From the NCBI GenBank assembly GCA_965208685.1, contig CBDBPL010000007.1:2046001-2110000 (forward strand): a DNA stretch of 64,000 nt, in the 5' to 3' direction. The notes beneath the pieces were generated by a model that was not told the origin of the DNA, ran no database searches, and saw nothing but the letters and a program-made list of their open reading frames with translations. Below, piece after piece: positions 52,699 to 60,865 of this stretch (the first letter of the stretch is position 1; each line of letters starts with the position of its first letter). The translations under genes were made by a program, and so were the position numbers. This stretch comes from JAJEFO01 sp965208685 (GTDB taxonomy: Bacteria; Pseudomonadota; Alphaproteobacteria; Rhodobacterales; Rhodobacteraceae).

Positions 52699-53646
52699 CT
52701 AAATTACGGGCGTCGGAAGCGGTCGACCCGCAAAATGCGCGGCCATGTTGTCGCGCACCAGCTTGCCCATGGCTTTCCGGGTCTCTACCGTGCCTGATGC
52801 GTGATGCGGCTGAAGAAGGACGTTTTCGAGCTTCAGGAAGCGTGGATTCAGTTCGGGTTCGCCCTCGAACACGTCGAGCGCCGCAGAACCGAGCGCGCCG
52901 CTTTCCAGCGCATCGAGCAGTGCAGCTTCGTCGATGTTGGATGCCCTGCTGATGTTGATCACCATGCCTTCTGGCCCGACGGCTTCGATCATCTCGCGAC
53001 TCACGAATTTGCGGGTTTCTTCCGAAGCTGCCAACGTCACGAACAGGTAGTCGGAGTGGCGCGCCAATTCAACTGGATCTGCAATGAAGGTCCAGTCTGT
53101 CGTGCAGTCCTTTGGCGCGAGGTCGGAATAGGCGATTTCCATGTCGAACCCGGCCAGTCGACGTGCGACCTCACGGCCTATGCGCCCGAGCCCCAGCACG
53201 CCTGCCTTGGACTCATGAACGCGACGTTTCAGCGGGTAAAGGCCCTTCCGCGCCCAGTCTCCGCTGCGCACCCAGGCCTCGGCTCCGATCATGCCACGTG
53301 CCTGGCACAGCATCATTGCGACACCCAGATCGGCAACATCGCGCGTCAGGACATCCGGTGTGTTCGTCACCCTCACATCGTGCTTCCGGCAGGCATCCAG
53401 GTCGACCGCATCGAATCCGACGCCGTAGACGCAAATGATCTCGAGATTCGGGCAGGCCTCGATCATCTTTCGGTCTGCGCCCAGTTCACCCCGCGTCGCG
53501 ATGCCACGTATTGCACGACCGCGCTCGATCAGAAATGATGCCGGTGCCGCCATCTCGAACAACTTATGCATTGTAAAGGCTTGATCTAATGGAACCTGAT
53601 CCCACTCCGGATAAGGGCCAACCTGAAGAATCTCGGGCTTCGGCAT
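52699..53646 (-). CDS. D-isomer-specific 2-hydroxyacid dehydrogenase
   Basis: A 315-residue NAD(P)-dependent reductase of the glyoxylate/hydroxypyruvate/2-ketogluconate reductase group. The nucleotide fold has VLGLGRIGREVARRL, and the catalytic Arg, Glu and His are in INISRASNIDE, FEGEPELN and LLQPHHASG. In this setting it may reduce 2-keto sugar acids. The start at ATG 53646 is preferred; an in-frame ATG at 53670 would place the first codons inside the candidate operator. First gene of the leftward unit with idnD. Confidence 0.88.
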   Translation of the reverse strand: MPKPEILQVGPYPEWDQVPLDQAFTMHKLFEMAAPASFLIERGRAIRGIATRGELGADRKMIEACPNLEIICVYGVGFDAVDLDACRKHDVRVTNTPDVLTRDVADLGVAMMLCQARGMIGAEAWVRSGDWARKGLYPLKRRVHESKAGVLGLGRIGREVARRLAGFDMEIAYSDLAPKDCTTDWTFIADPVELARHSDYLFVTLAASEETRKFVSREMIEAVGPEGMVINISRASNIDEAALLDALESGALGSAALDVFEGEPELNPRFLKLENVLLQPHHASGTVETRKAMGKLVRDNMAAHFAGRPLPTPVI

Positions 53647-53668
53647 TTCTTTTCTCGTGTTGACAGGC

Positions 53669-53684
53669 ATGTTATCGATAACAT
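53669..53684. promoter_or_regulatory. Candidate LacI-type operator, site 2 (perfect palindrome)
   Basis: ATGTTATCGATAACAT is a perfect 16-base palindrome in the 85-base region between the divergent 2-hydroxyacid dehydrogenase and IdnO-like genes. It is the best of three copies in the window and typical in size and symmetry for a LacI/GntR-repressor site. Confidence 0.75.
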
Positions 53685-53731
53685 AGATGGAGGGATCAGG
53701 TCTTGTCGAGTCAAATCTTGGGAGGCGCATC

Positions 53732-54505
53732 ATGACCACTGGCACAGCGATGTTCGACCTCAGCGGTAAGACCGCGCTTGTCACCGGGTCTTCGCAGGGG
53801 ATCGGCTTCGCCTTGGCAAGGGGGCTGTCCGAATTCGGTGCGACAATCGTGTTGAACGGGCGTGACACGGCAAAGTTGTCCCATGCTGCGGACAAGCTGC
53901 GAGCCGACGGCGCGAACGTCCACGAGCTGGCCTTTGACGCGACCGACAATGACGTAGTCAAAGCAGCGATCAACCGCTTCGAAAGCAACAGTGGTCCCGT
54001 TCACATCCTGATCAACAATGCCGGGATGCAGTACCGCGCACCGCTCGAGGAGTTCCCCGCGGAAAAGTTCGAGATGCTTCTGCGCAGCAACATCGTGACG
54101 GCGTTCAATGTCGGGCAAGCCTGCGCGCGGCACATGATCGACCGCGGCGCTGGACGCATCATCAACATCGCCAGCGTGCAGACTGCACTGGCACGTCCCG
54201 GCATCGCACCGTACACCGCCACGAAAGGGGCGGTAGCCAACCTGACCAAGGGAATGGCGACGGACTGGGCTAAGCATGGGCTCAACTGCAACGCCATCGC
54301 GCCAGGCTACTTTGACACGCCTCTCAACGCAGCCCTCGTGAGTGATCCGGAGTTTTCCCGTTGGCTGAAGAGCCGCACGCCCGCAGGACGATGGGGCAAG
54401 GTCGAAGAACTGGTCGGCGCGGCAGCATTCCTGTCATCCGACGCTTCCAGTTTCGTCAATGGCCACACCCTTTTTGTCGACGGCGGAATAACCGCGTGCC
54501 TCTAG
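53732..54505 (+). CDS. Gluconate 5-dehydrogenase-like SDR (IdnO family)
   Basis: A 257-residue classical SDR that should reduce 5-ketogluconate to gluconate. Motifs: cofactor TGSSQGIGFALA, NNAGMQYRAPLEEFP, catalytic Ser in NIASVQTALARPG and Tyr/Lys in YTATKGAVANLTKGMA. The RxPLEEFP and AxPGIAPYTATKGA segments are typical of IdnO/Ga5DH. ATG 53732 has GGGAGG at a good distance. First gene of an idnO-kinase-dehydrogenase-regulator operon; it overlaps the kinase start. Confidence 0.88.
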   Translation: MTTGTAMFDLSGKTALVTGSSQGIGFALARGLSEFGATIVLNGRDTAKLSHAADKLRADGANVHELAFDATDNDVVKAAINRFESNSGPVHILINNAGMQYRAPLEEFPAEKFEMLLRSNIVTAFNVGQACARHMIDRGAGRIINIASVQTALARPGIAPYTATKGAVANLTKGMATDWAKHGLNCNAIAPGYFDTPLNAALVSDPEFSRWLKSRTPAGRWGKVEELVGAAAFLSSDASSFVNGHTLFVDGGITACL

Positions 54506-55005
54506 CCGGCAAGTTCGTGGTCATGGGGGTGTCAGGCTGCGGCAAGAGTTCGGTCGGCGCTGCCGTCGCCAAAGAGCTGGGCATGAGCTACATTGATGGC
54601 GACGACCTGCATCCGCCTGAAAACATTGCAAAGATGTCACGCGGCGTGCCGCTGACCGACGCCGACCGTGCGCCATGGCTGGTCAGGGTCGGCGAACGGC
54701 TCGCAGAATGTGAGGGACCCGTCATCATCGGATGCTCCGCGCTGAAGCGCACCTATCGCGACATTGTCCGCGACAAGGCGGGCGAGTCGGTCTGCTTTCT
54801 GCATTTGGAGGGCAGCAGAGAAACGCTGTCAGAACGCATGGCGAAACGCTCGGGCCATTTCATGCCCGCTTCGCTGCTCGAAAGCCAGTTGACCACGCTC
54901 GAGCCGCCGGGCCTGGACGAGAGGGCGATCACTGCAGACATCGACCAGCCGTTTGACCAACTGGTCGACGCGCTGGTGGCGAGAATCAGGGAGGAAAGTT
55001 CGTGA
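54496..55005 (+). CDS. Gluconokinase
   Basis: Phosphorylates gluconate to 6-phosphogluconate for the Entner-Doudoroff or pentose phosphate pathway. With a GTG start at 54496 the protein has 169 residues, the normal GntK/IdnK length. The P-loop is VMGVSGCGKSSVG, followed by DGDDLHPPENIAKMSRGVPLTDADRAPWL (read across), the gluconate-binding signature, then SALKRTYRDIVR and the end SLLESQLTTLEP. It overlaps the IdnO-like gene by ten bases and the next gene by four. Confidence 0.93.
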   Translation: MPLAGKFVVMGVSGCGKSSVGAAVAKELGMSYIDGDDLHPPENIAKMSRGVPLTDADRAPWLVRVGERLAECEGPVIIGCSALKRTYRDIVRDKAGESVCFLHLEGSRETLSERMAKRSGHFMPASLLESQLTTLEPPGLDERAITADIDQPFDQLVDALVARIREESS

Positions 55006-55889
55006 CCCAGAAGATTGCGCTTATCGGTGCGGGTGCAATGGGCGGTGCCATCGGCACTCGGCTTGCCGACACCGGCAACATGCTGACCGTGTTTGATCTC
55101 GATGCCGAAAGGGTTCAGGCACTGGTCGCCAGGGGCGCTCGCCCGGCGGGTTCGGCGGCGGAAGCCGCCTCGGTCAGCGACTTTGTTGTCTCAAGCCTCA
55201 ATTCTCCGAAGGTTGTTGACGCGGCCGTCTTCGGCCCTGAAGGCGTCGCCGAAGGTGCCAAGCCCCGAACGCTGATCATCGACATGTCCTCGATCGACCC
55301 CCCGGCCACGAAGGCCCTGGCAGCGAGAGCTGCGGCAATGGACCTGCGGTGGGTCGACAGCCCGTTGTCCGGCGGGCCGCAGAAGGCACTGACCGGCGAA
55401 CTCACGCTGATGGCTGGCGGCGAGGCTGCCGACGTAGAAGAGGCGCACAACGTCCTGAAACACGTCTCGTCCAACTACACCCACATGGGTCCGTCCGGCG
55501 CAGGCCAGGCCACCAAGCTCATCAATCAGGTATTGTGCGGATTGGGCTTCATGGCCATCGCCGAGGCCACCCAACTTGCAGCCGACTGCGGCATCGACGT
55601 GGCGAAGATCCCGAAGGCACTGAAAGGGGGACGAGCCGACAGCGTGCTTTTGCAGGAATACATGCCTCGCTTTTCCGTCAAGGACTACCGTCGGACAGGG
55701 CGCATAGACAACATGGTAAAGGACCTCGACGGCGCACGAGATCTCGCACGGCTGACAAGTACCGCAATGCCGCTCACTGCTGCGTGTGCCGAGATTCACC
55801 GGATGCTCACCGCGGCCGGGCTCGGAGGCGAGGATCAGGCCTCGCTGATGGAATTCTTCAAGGGTCCCGACAAGACGATGTTTCAATGA
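55002..55889 (+). CDS. 3-hydroxyisobutyrate dehydrogenase family oxidoreductase
   Basis: A 295-residue beta-hydroxyacid dehydrogenase. Motifs: NAD site IGAGAMGGAIGTRLA, substrate loop DSPLSGGPQKALTGELTLMAGG (read across) and catalytic Lys in GQATKLINQ. The family includes tartronate semialdehyde reductase and L-threonate or D-phenylserine dehydrogenases, so a sugar-acid or three-carbon substrate is plausible. GTG 55002 overlaps the kinase stop and is preceded by GGAGG. Third gene of the idnO operon. Confidence 0.87.
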   Translation: MTQKIALIGAGAMGGAIGTRLADTGNMLTVFDLDAERVQALVARGARPAGSAAEAASVSDFVVSSLNSPKVVDAAVFGPEGVAEGAKPRTLIIDMSSIDPPATKALAARAAAMDLRWVDSPLSGGPQKALTGELTLMAGGEAADVEEAHNVLKHVSSNYTHMGPSGAGQATKLINQVLCGLGFMAIAEATQLAADCGIDVAKIPKALKGGRADSVLLQEYMPRFSVKDYRRTGRIDNMVKDLDGARDLARLTSTAMPLTAACAEIHRMLTAAGLGGEDQASLMEFFKGPDKTMFQ

Positions 55890-56295
55890 TCTGGCGCATC
55901 GCGGCTCTTGCGTGGCAATCGAGATGGCATGCGGAATCTGGGCGGCTTCGGGGTCGAACCTCCCGTGGCGCCAGGTTTCCCGGCAAGTTGCTGCATCCAC
56001 GCTGTCCCTAATGGCTGGCCGCTGGCTTCATGCCGAGCGGACAACACGCGTTCAACGCGACGATACCATGCCTCGACAGAGACCTGGACTGCCTCTGCGA
56101 TTGCCGTCCGTTCGGCTTCAACTTCACAGGAACCACGGCCGTCCCGCAAGTGCCGTCGAGACCGGCGGAGAGCCAGTGCCGGCTTGTGCCACAGGCGCAC
56201 GTGCGCTTGCCGCTTCGATTCAGCAGGTTCGCGCCGAAACGCATGGATTCGCCTACCATGGAAATTGGTCGAGAGTGCGTGGACATGCTTGCAAT
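55890..56295. other. Intergenic stretch before the LacI-family gene
   Basis: About 400 bases without a supportable gene. The regulator may have its own promoter here. No copy of the TGTTATCGATAACA palindrome was found in it, so the regulator gene may not be autoregulated through that site. Confidence 0.4.
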
Positions 56296-57369
56296 ATGTT
56301 CAGGCTTCCCCGAAAACAAAATGTTAGCGGTAAAGACCAGAGAACCATTTTGCACAAGCCACCCAAAATGGCGGACATCGCCAAGGCCGTCGGTGTCTCC
56401 CCGATGACCGTATCGCGGGCGTTCCGGAGGGACACTTCCGTCGGCGAGGCAACTCGCAGGAAGATTCTGCAGATCGCCGAGGAAATGGGCTATGTCTTCG
56501 ACAGCACCGCGTCCAATCTGCGATCGCAACGAACCGGCTTCGTCGCCATCACCATTCCCTCGCTGAACAATTCGAACTTCGCCGACACTGTGCGCGGACT
56601 CAACGAAGTCCTGCAGGCGGCCGGTCTGCAGGTGTTGCTCGGCTACACGAACTACGATGTGGACGAAGAGGAGCGCTTGATTGAACAGCTCCTGCGGCGG
56701 CGGCCCGAAGCAATTGTGGTGACCGGAGGGCGCCATACCGATCGCGCGCGGCGGCTGCTCAAGGGCGCCGGCATTCCGGTGGTTGAAACATGGGACATAC
56801 CCAAGTCGCCAGTGGGCTATACGGTCGGCTTCTCCAACGCGGACGCGATGAGTCGGATGGTCGACCACCTGCAGTCGGCAGGCGCGCAGCGGCTCGCCTT
56901 CATCGGCGGAGACGACAAGGGCGACACCCGCGGCGCCGACCGGAGAAGCGGATTCGTTGCGGCGGCAGAACGGCTGCGGCTCGAATATCAGCTGATTTCT
57001 CTGGGTTCGCCGCCGATTTCGATGCGTGAAGGTGCCCGGGCGATGGTCGAAGTGCTTGACGCCAAACAGCCGGTAGACGCCGTCATCTGCGTCTCTGACC
57101 TTGCCGCCTTCGGGGCGTTGACAGAATGCCAGCGACGCGGCGTTTCGGTGCCTGACGAAGTCATGATCGCTGGTTTCGGGGCGTACGACATCGCCGAGGT
57201 CGCCCTGCCCGGCCTTACGACGATGGACGCACATTCGATGGCGATCGGAAGCAGGACTGGAGAACTTCTCGTCGCCTTGCTCCGCGACGGCACCGAAGGT
57301 GCCGCCGCGAAGAAGGTTTCGCATATCGAACCCACATTGCGAATTTCGGGTTCCACGGTTTCGCGGTAG
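56296..57369 (+). CDS. LacI-family transcriptional regulator (GntR-repressor type)
   Basis: DNA-binding repressor of 357 residues from ATG 56296. The HTH and hinge helix are KMADIAKAVGVSPMTVSRAF and later STASNLRSQRTGFVAI, and the rest is a periplasmic-binding-protein-like effector domain (GADRRSGFVAAAERL; ICVSDLAAFGALTECQRRG). The HTH normally starts near residue 5, so TTG 56350 or ATG 56368 is also possible and would give 339 or 333 residues. LacI proteins of this type respond to gluconate-like ligands. Probable controller of the three palindromic sites in this block. Confidence 0.9.
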   Translation: MFRLPRKQNVSGKDQRTILHKPPKMADIAKAVGVSPMTVSRAFRRDTSVGEATRRKILQIAEEMGYVFDSTASNLRSQRTGFVAITIPSLNNSNFADTVRGLNEVLQAAGLQVLLGYTNYDVDEEERLIEQLLRRRPEAIVVTGGRHTDRARRLLKGAGIPVVETWDIPKSPVGYTVGFSNADAMSRMVDHLQSAGAQRLAFIGGDDKGDTRGADRRSGFVAAAERLRLEYQLISLGSPPISMREGARAMVEVLDAKQPVDAVICVSDLAAFGALTECQRRGVSVPDEVMIAGFGAYDIAEVALPGLTTMDAHSMAIGSRTGELLVALLRDGTEGAAAKKVSHIEPTLRISGSTVSR

Positions 57370-57371
57370 GC

Positions 57372-57395
57372 CCGGCCCGCTTGCGTGCGGGCCGG
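57372..57395. terminator. Bidirectional terminator hairpin
   Basis: CCGGCCCGC (57372-57380) and GCGGGCCGG (57387-57395) form a nine-base-pair GC stem with loop TTGCGT in the 35-base space between the convergent LacI and binding-protein genes. There is no T-run, so termination may need Rho, but the position fits a shared transcript end. Confidence 0.55.
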
Positions 57396-57404
57396 CTCAG
57401 CGTG

Positions 57405-58544
57405 TCAGCGCTCCAGTGCGCCGACACCGGAGAACCTGAACGCCTCCGTCTGCAGTGCGTCCAGTTCCTCGGCGCTCATTTGATCATGTGCCACGGTGAT
57501 CCGGCCCAGGAAGACCAGCGGCAGGTCATCCGCGCGGCCCTCCATGTCGGCCCTTATGGCTTCGGCAGTCGCGGCACCGACATCGTCACCCATGCGCATC
57601 GGCGTCGCGTCGAGGGTGCCCGCGCGAATCGCGTCGAGTTCGAGGCCCGTTCCGCCCCAGCCGGTCGAGAAGATCTCCTTCTCCTTGCCCATCGCGACCT
57701 GCGCCTCGACCGAGCCCATGGCCATGGCCGTATTCGCGTTGTGAATGATCGTGGCTTCGGGATAGGCCTGCAAGATCAGGGAGGTTCCCTCGAAGCCGCC
57801 TTCACGCTGATATTCGCCATAGTGTTCGTAAACCGTGGTCCAGTTGCCTTTCTCCTCGACGCATGCCTTGAAGTCGCCCGAGCGCTGGTTGTCCGTGATC
57901 CCGGGAATGCCGCGGTTCAACGCCATGGTCACGTCATTGCCCAGACGGCCGAGCATGTAGTCGCACATGGTCAGCGCACCTGCGGCAGATGAAAAGTCGA
58001 ACCAGGCGTCGGGTTGGTTCTCAAGGTATTTTAGTGGTGTGTGAAATGCCCAGACATAGGTCGTGAACCCATCATTGCCGGCAAGTTTGGAAATGTTGTC
58101 GGCCTGGGTAGCCAGTTCGGACGGCCCAAAGATGACGTAGTCATAGAGATCGGCGTCCTGCTCCACTTGGCTGGCGTAGGTCGATTGCAGCGAGTGTTCG
58201 ATCTGGCGCGAGGCAAATTCGGTCGTCTCATACTGGATGCCCAGCTCGTCCAGACGCCTGGTCATGGCCAGGTAGTTGCGGGCCCAAAAGTCCGAAACGT
58301 CCGCAGACGGGTAGATCAACGCGATCTGGATTGGCCCGTCCTGGCTTCCGGAAAACGGAACTGCGGCAGAACCGACGACTTCCTGCAGGGCCTCAAGCTT
58401 GCCCTCGGCATTCACCTCGCCGGGAATCCAGTAGTCGCGGTCCTCGATCCCGGGCAGTTCTCTCAGCGGCAGTTCGTCCGCTGCCCAAACTACCCCGGCC
58501 GCCGCGATGGTTGCCACCAATGTGGTTGCTGCTAGTTTTCTCAT
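57405..58544 (-). CDS. Ribose-type ABC transporter substrate-binding protein (Peripla_BP_4)
   Basis: Periplasmic binding protein of 379 residues with a Sec signal (VVWAADE, cleavage about residue 22). A preamble of about 45 residues precedes the binding fold, which starts PIQIALIYPSADVSDFWARN and continues with YDYVIFGPSELATQADNI, NRGIPGITDNQRSGDF and STGWGGTGLELDAI. This places it with RbsB/LsrB/TorT-like proteins for sugars and related ligands. ATG 58544 has AGAAGGAGA upstream. It is the third gene after ATPase and permease and is preceded by a strong hairpin. Confidence 0.9.
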   Translation of the reverse strand: MRKLAATTLVATIAAAGVVWAADELPLRELPGIEDRDYWIPGEVNAEGKLEALQEVVGSAAVPFSGSQDGPIQIALIYPSADVSDFWARNYLAMTRRLDELGIQYETTEFASRQIEHSLQSTYASQVEQDADLYDYVIFGPSELATQADNISKLAGNDGFTTYVWAFHTPLKYLENQPDAWFDFSSAAGALTMCDYMLGRLGNDVTMALNRGIPGITDNQRSGDFKACVEEKGNWTTVYEHYGEYQREGGFEGTSLILQAYPEATIIHNANTAMAMGSVEAQVAMGKEKEIFSTGWGGTGLELDAIRAGTLDATPMRMGDDVGAATAEAIRADMEGRADDLPLVFLGRITVAHDQMSAEELDALQTEAFRFSGVGALER

Positions 58545-58581
58545 GTTGGTTCTCCTTCTATTGCATGAGAACGGGACCAGC

Positions 58582-58613
58582 GGTGCCACCGGGGATGCAC
58601 CCCCGGTGGCACC
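58582..58613 (-). repeat. Strong intercistronic hairpin before the binding-protein gene
   Basis: GGTGCCACCGGGG (58582-58594) and CCCCGGTGGCACC (58601-58613) form a perfect 13-base-pair stem with a six-base loop between the permease stop and the binding-protein ribosome site. It could act as an RNA-processing or stability element that raises binding-protein expression over permease and ATPase, a known arrangement in ABC operons. There is no T-run on either side. Confidence 0.6.
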
Positions 58614-58632
58614 ATCCCGCAATGACACCGGC

Positions 58633-59760
58633 TCATCCGCTTGCCTGCGGATTGCCGGCAAAGATTGCTCCAATCGCCAGGAGCAGGATCAGCGCGCCGA
58701 TGATGACGGCCGAAAGCCGGGTCAGTTTCTGGCCTTCCGATGTCATCAGCCCGGCGATCAGTCCGCCTGCTCCGTCACGGTCCTTTTTCTGCATCCAGGA
58801 GTAGAGCGCCACCGACGAGACGATCACGACGCCCGACGCAACCGACTGCCAGAAGAACTCGATCCTCAGCGTCACAAGCGCGTTGATCATCATCGACAGG
58901 AGCAGCACTCCCGCGAAGGAACCGATCATGGACGCGCGGCCGCCAAAGAGCGATGTACCGCCCACAACGACCGCCGCGATGACATGGAGATTGAAGTAGG
59001 GTGCCGAGGTAGCCTGGATTGCGTTCAGCTTGCCGGTGAGCATGACCCCGGCAAGCGCCGCACAGGCACCGCAGAGAACGTAAGCATAGACCTTGTGGCG
59101 GTTTACCGCGATGCCGGTCAGTTCCGCAGCTTCGGGGTTTGATCCGATGGCGATGGTGTAGCGACCGAAATGGCTGCGGCGCAGCAGAACATAGCCTGCG
59201 ATCATGGTCGCGATTCCGATGACTACCGGTATCGGTATGAGCCCGGGAAGCCGCCCGCGCCCGATTTCGGTTATGAGTTCCGGGAAACGGGCCAACACAA
59301 GCCCCTTCGCGATCACCAGCGCAAAGCCGCGATAGACCAGGTCCATCGCCAAGGTGCCAATGAGATCGGGCACATTGAACCGGGTGATGATCAGCCCGTT
59401 GACGAGACCCATGAGCGCGCCAAGTCCCAGGGCGATCGGCAGCGCGAAATAGACCGAGAATCCGAATTGCTTGATCAGGAACGCCATTATGATGGCGGAC
59501 AGCGCCGCAATCGAACCGACCGATAGATCAATGCCACGCTGGGTAATGACGAACGTCATTGCCATTGCCATCGGCATGTAGAGCGCTGCGTCAAGGAGGA
59601 TCAAGTTGACATTCGACCAGCGAAAATACCGTGCGGGTTCGACGATCGCCATGAAGAGGAGCAGCGCAAGGATCATCGCCATCGGGCCGATGATCGCGAA
59701 ATAAGGTTCGATTCGTTCGTTCAGCGTCCGGGCGGCATGGGTGTCACCGGCAGCCATCAC
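58633..59760 (-). CDS. Ribose-type ABC transporter permease (RbsC family)
   Basis: Membrane subunit of 375 residues with about ten helices. Typical RbsC-family parts are MTFVITQRGIDLSVGSIAALSAI, GLGALMGLVNGLIITRFNVPDLIGTLAM (read across), AIGSNPEAAELTGIAVNRHKVYAYVLCG (read across) and VVVGGTSLFGGRASMIGSFAGVLLL (read across). It overlaps the ATPase stop by four bases (ATGA). One permease gene is present, implying a homodimer. Confidence 0.93.
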   Translation of the reverse strand: MMAAGDTHAARTLNERIEPYFAIIGPMAMILALLLFMAIVEPARYFRWSNVNLILLDAALYMPMAMAMTFVITQRGIDLSVGSIAALSAIIMAFLIKQFGFSVYFALPIALGLGALMGLVNGLIITRFNVPDLIGTLAMDLVYRGFALVIAKGLVLARFPELITEIGRGRLPGLIPIPVVIGIATMIAGYVLLRRSHFGRYTIAIGSNPEAAELTGIAVNRHKVYAYVLCGACAALAGVMLTGKLNAIQATSAPYFNLHVIAAVVVGGTSLFGGRASMIGSFAGVLLLSMMINALVTLRIEFFWQSVASGVVIVSSVALYSWMQKKDRDGAGGLIAGLMTSEGQKLTRLSAVIIGALILLLAIGAIFAGNPQASG

Positions 59761-60515
59761 GCGGCCTCCTTCGCACCGATGATCATTCCGAGCACTTCCT
59801 GGTTGCTGGACTCTGCGGTCTTGACCAAACCCACTCTCTTTCCTCGGCGCTGAACGTGAATGCGGTCCGAGACCTGAAACACTTCATCCAGCGAGTGGCT
59901 GATCAAGATGATCGCAAGGCCTTGCGCTTTCAGCGCTTCGATAAGATTGAGTGTGCGGGCGGTCTCCTGGGGGCCGAGGGCCGCAGTCGGTTCGTCCATG
60001 ACCAGAACCCGCAGGTCCTCGTGATAGACGGCCCTGGCAATCGCTACAGCTTGACGCTGACCGCCCGACAGGCTCTCGGTCGGCGAATCCAGGGACTTCA
60101 GCGTGACGCCGAGGCGATCCAATAGTACGCGCTCGGTCTCCGTCCTCATGCGAGCAATGTCGAGCACGGTCACGCCCATCACCTTCTTCGTCAGTTCGTT
60201 GCCCAGGAACATGTTCGCCGGAGGGTCCAGATGATCGGCGAGCGCAAGCGTCTGGTAAACGGCGTCGATGCCGCTGGCGATGGCCTCGGCATGCCCGGCA
60301 AAGGAAATCGGCTCTCCAGCCAGGAACATCTCGCCTGCCGTCGGCTGGTAGACTCCCGTGAGGATCTTTATGAGTGTCGACTTTCCGGCGCCATTGTCGC
60401 CAACGATGGCCAAGACCTCGCCTGCGTAGGCGTCAAGGTCGACGTCAGACAACGCGGTAACGCCGCCAAAGCGCTTGGTGATGCCGCGCATCTCTACCAA
60501 GGGCGTGTCTGACAT
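59757..60515 (-). CDS. Ribose-type ABC transporter ATP-binding protein (single-domain)
   Basis: ATPase of 252 residues. Unlike the tandem RbsA/AraG type it has one nucleotide-binding domain, like FrcA. Walker A GDNGAGKST (about 38-46), signature LSGGQRQAVAIARA, Walker B VLVMDEPTAAL and switch His LISHSLDEVF. ATG 60515 (MSDTPLVEMRGI) has GAGG five bases upstream; the longer frame was rejected. First gene of the ATPase-permease-SBP operon; the third candidate LacI operator lies 76 bases before its start. Confidence 0.93.
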   Translation of the reverse strand: MSDTPLVEMRGITKRFGGVTALSDVDLDAYAGEVLAIVGDNGAGKSTLIKILTGVYQPTAGEMFLAGEPISFAGHAEAIASGIDAVYQTLALADHLDPPANMFLGNELTKKVMGVTVLDIARMRTETERVLLDRLGVTLKSLDSPTESLSGGQRQAVAIARAVYHEDLRVLVMDEPTAALGPQETARTLNLIEALKAQGLAIILISHSLDEVFQVSDRIHVQRRGKRVGLVKTAESSNQEVLGMIIGAKEAA

Positions 60516-60865
60516 GACGGCCTCACAGGGTTGAATCATCCGCAACGTTCCGTCAGGTTTGTGCCAGAGGCGGCGTTTGTCAAGGAAAAAGTTATCGATA
60601 ACACAACAATCCGGATTTTTGCGACCAAACTATGCAGGGGCCGTCAAAGTCAGCGGCGTCAGGTCGCTTACTCCATGGAGAGCGATTTCCTGCGGCCGGG
60701 TTGACCGCGAACTCAACGATCGCGTTCGAGGTTCGCTCCATGAAGCGTTGGCTCCGTTCGCAGCTCGCGAGGGAATGGGCGTTGTTGAAGATGCGGCGCT
60801 GGAACCCGTGGACGTCCTTGCGGAACGCGTTGAAGCTTGACCGGGCACGGCCCCCGCGCGCGGAT
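60516..60865. other. Junction between the sugar ABC operon and nuoF
   Basis: This 350-base region contains the promoter and candidate operator of the ABC operon and lies beyond the nuoF stop (60866). Open frames exist on both strands at 60600-60860, but I recognise no protein in them. No integrase, tRNA or obvious direct repeat marks this boundary. Confidence 0.4.
60591..60602. promoter_or_regulatory. Candidate LacI-type operator, site 3
   Basis: GTTATCGATAAC is a perfect 12-base palindrome identical to the core of site 2. It lies upstream of the ABC transporter operon in the region where its promoter is expected. Confidence 0.7.
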
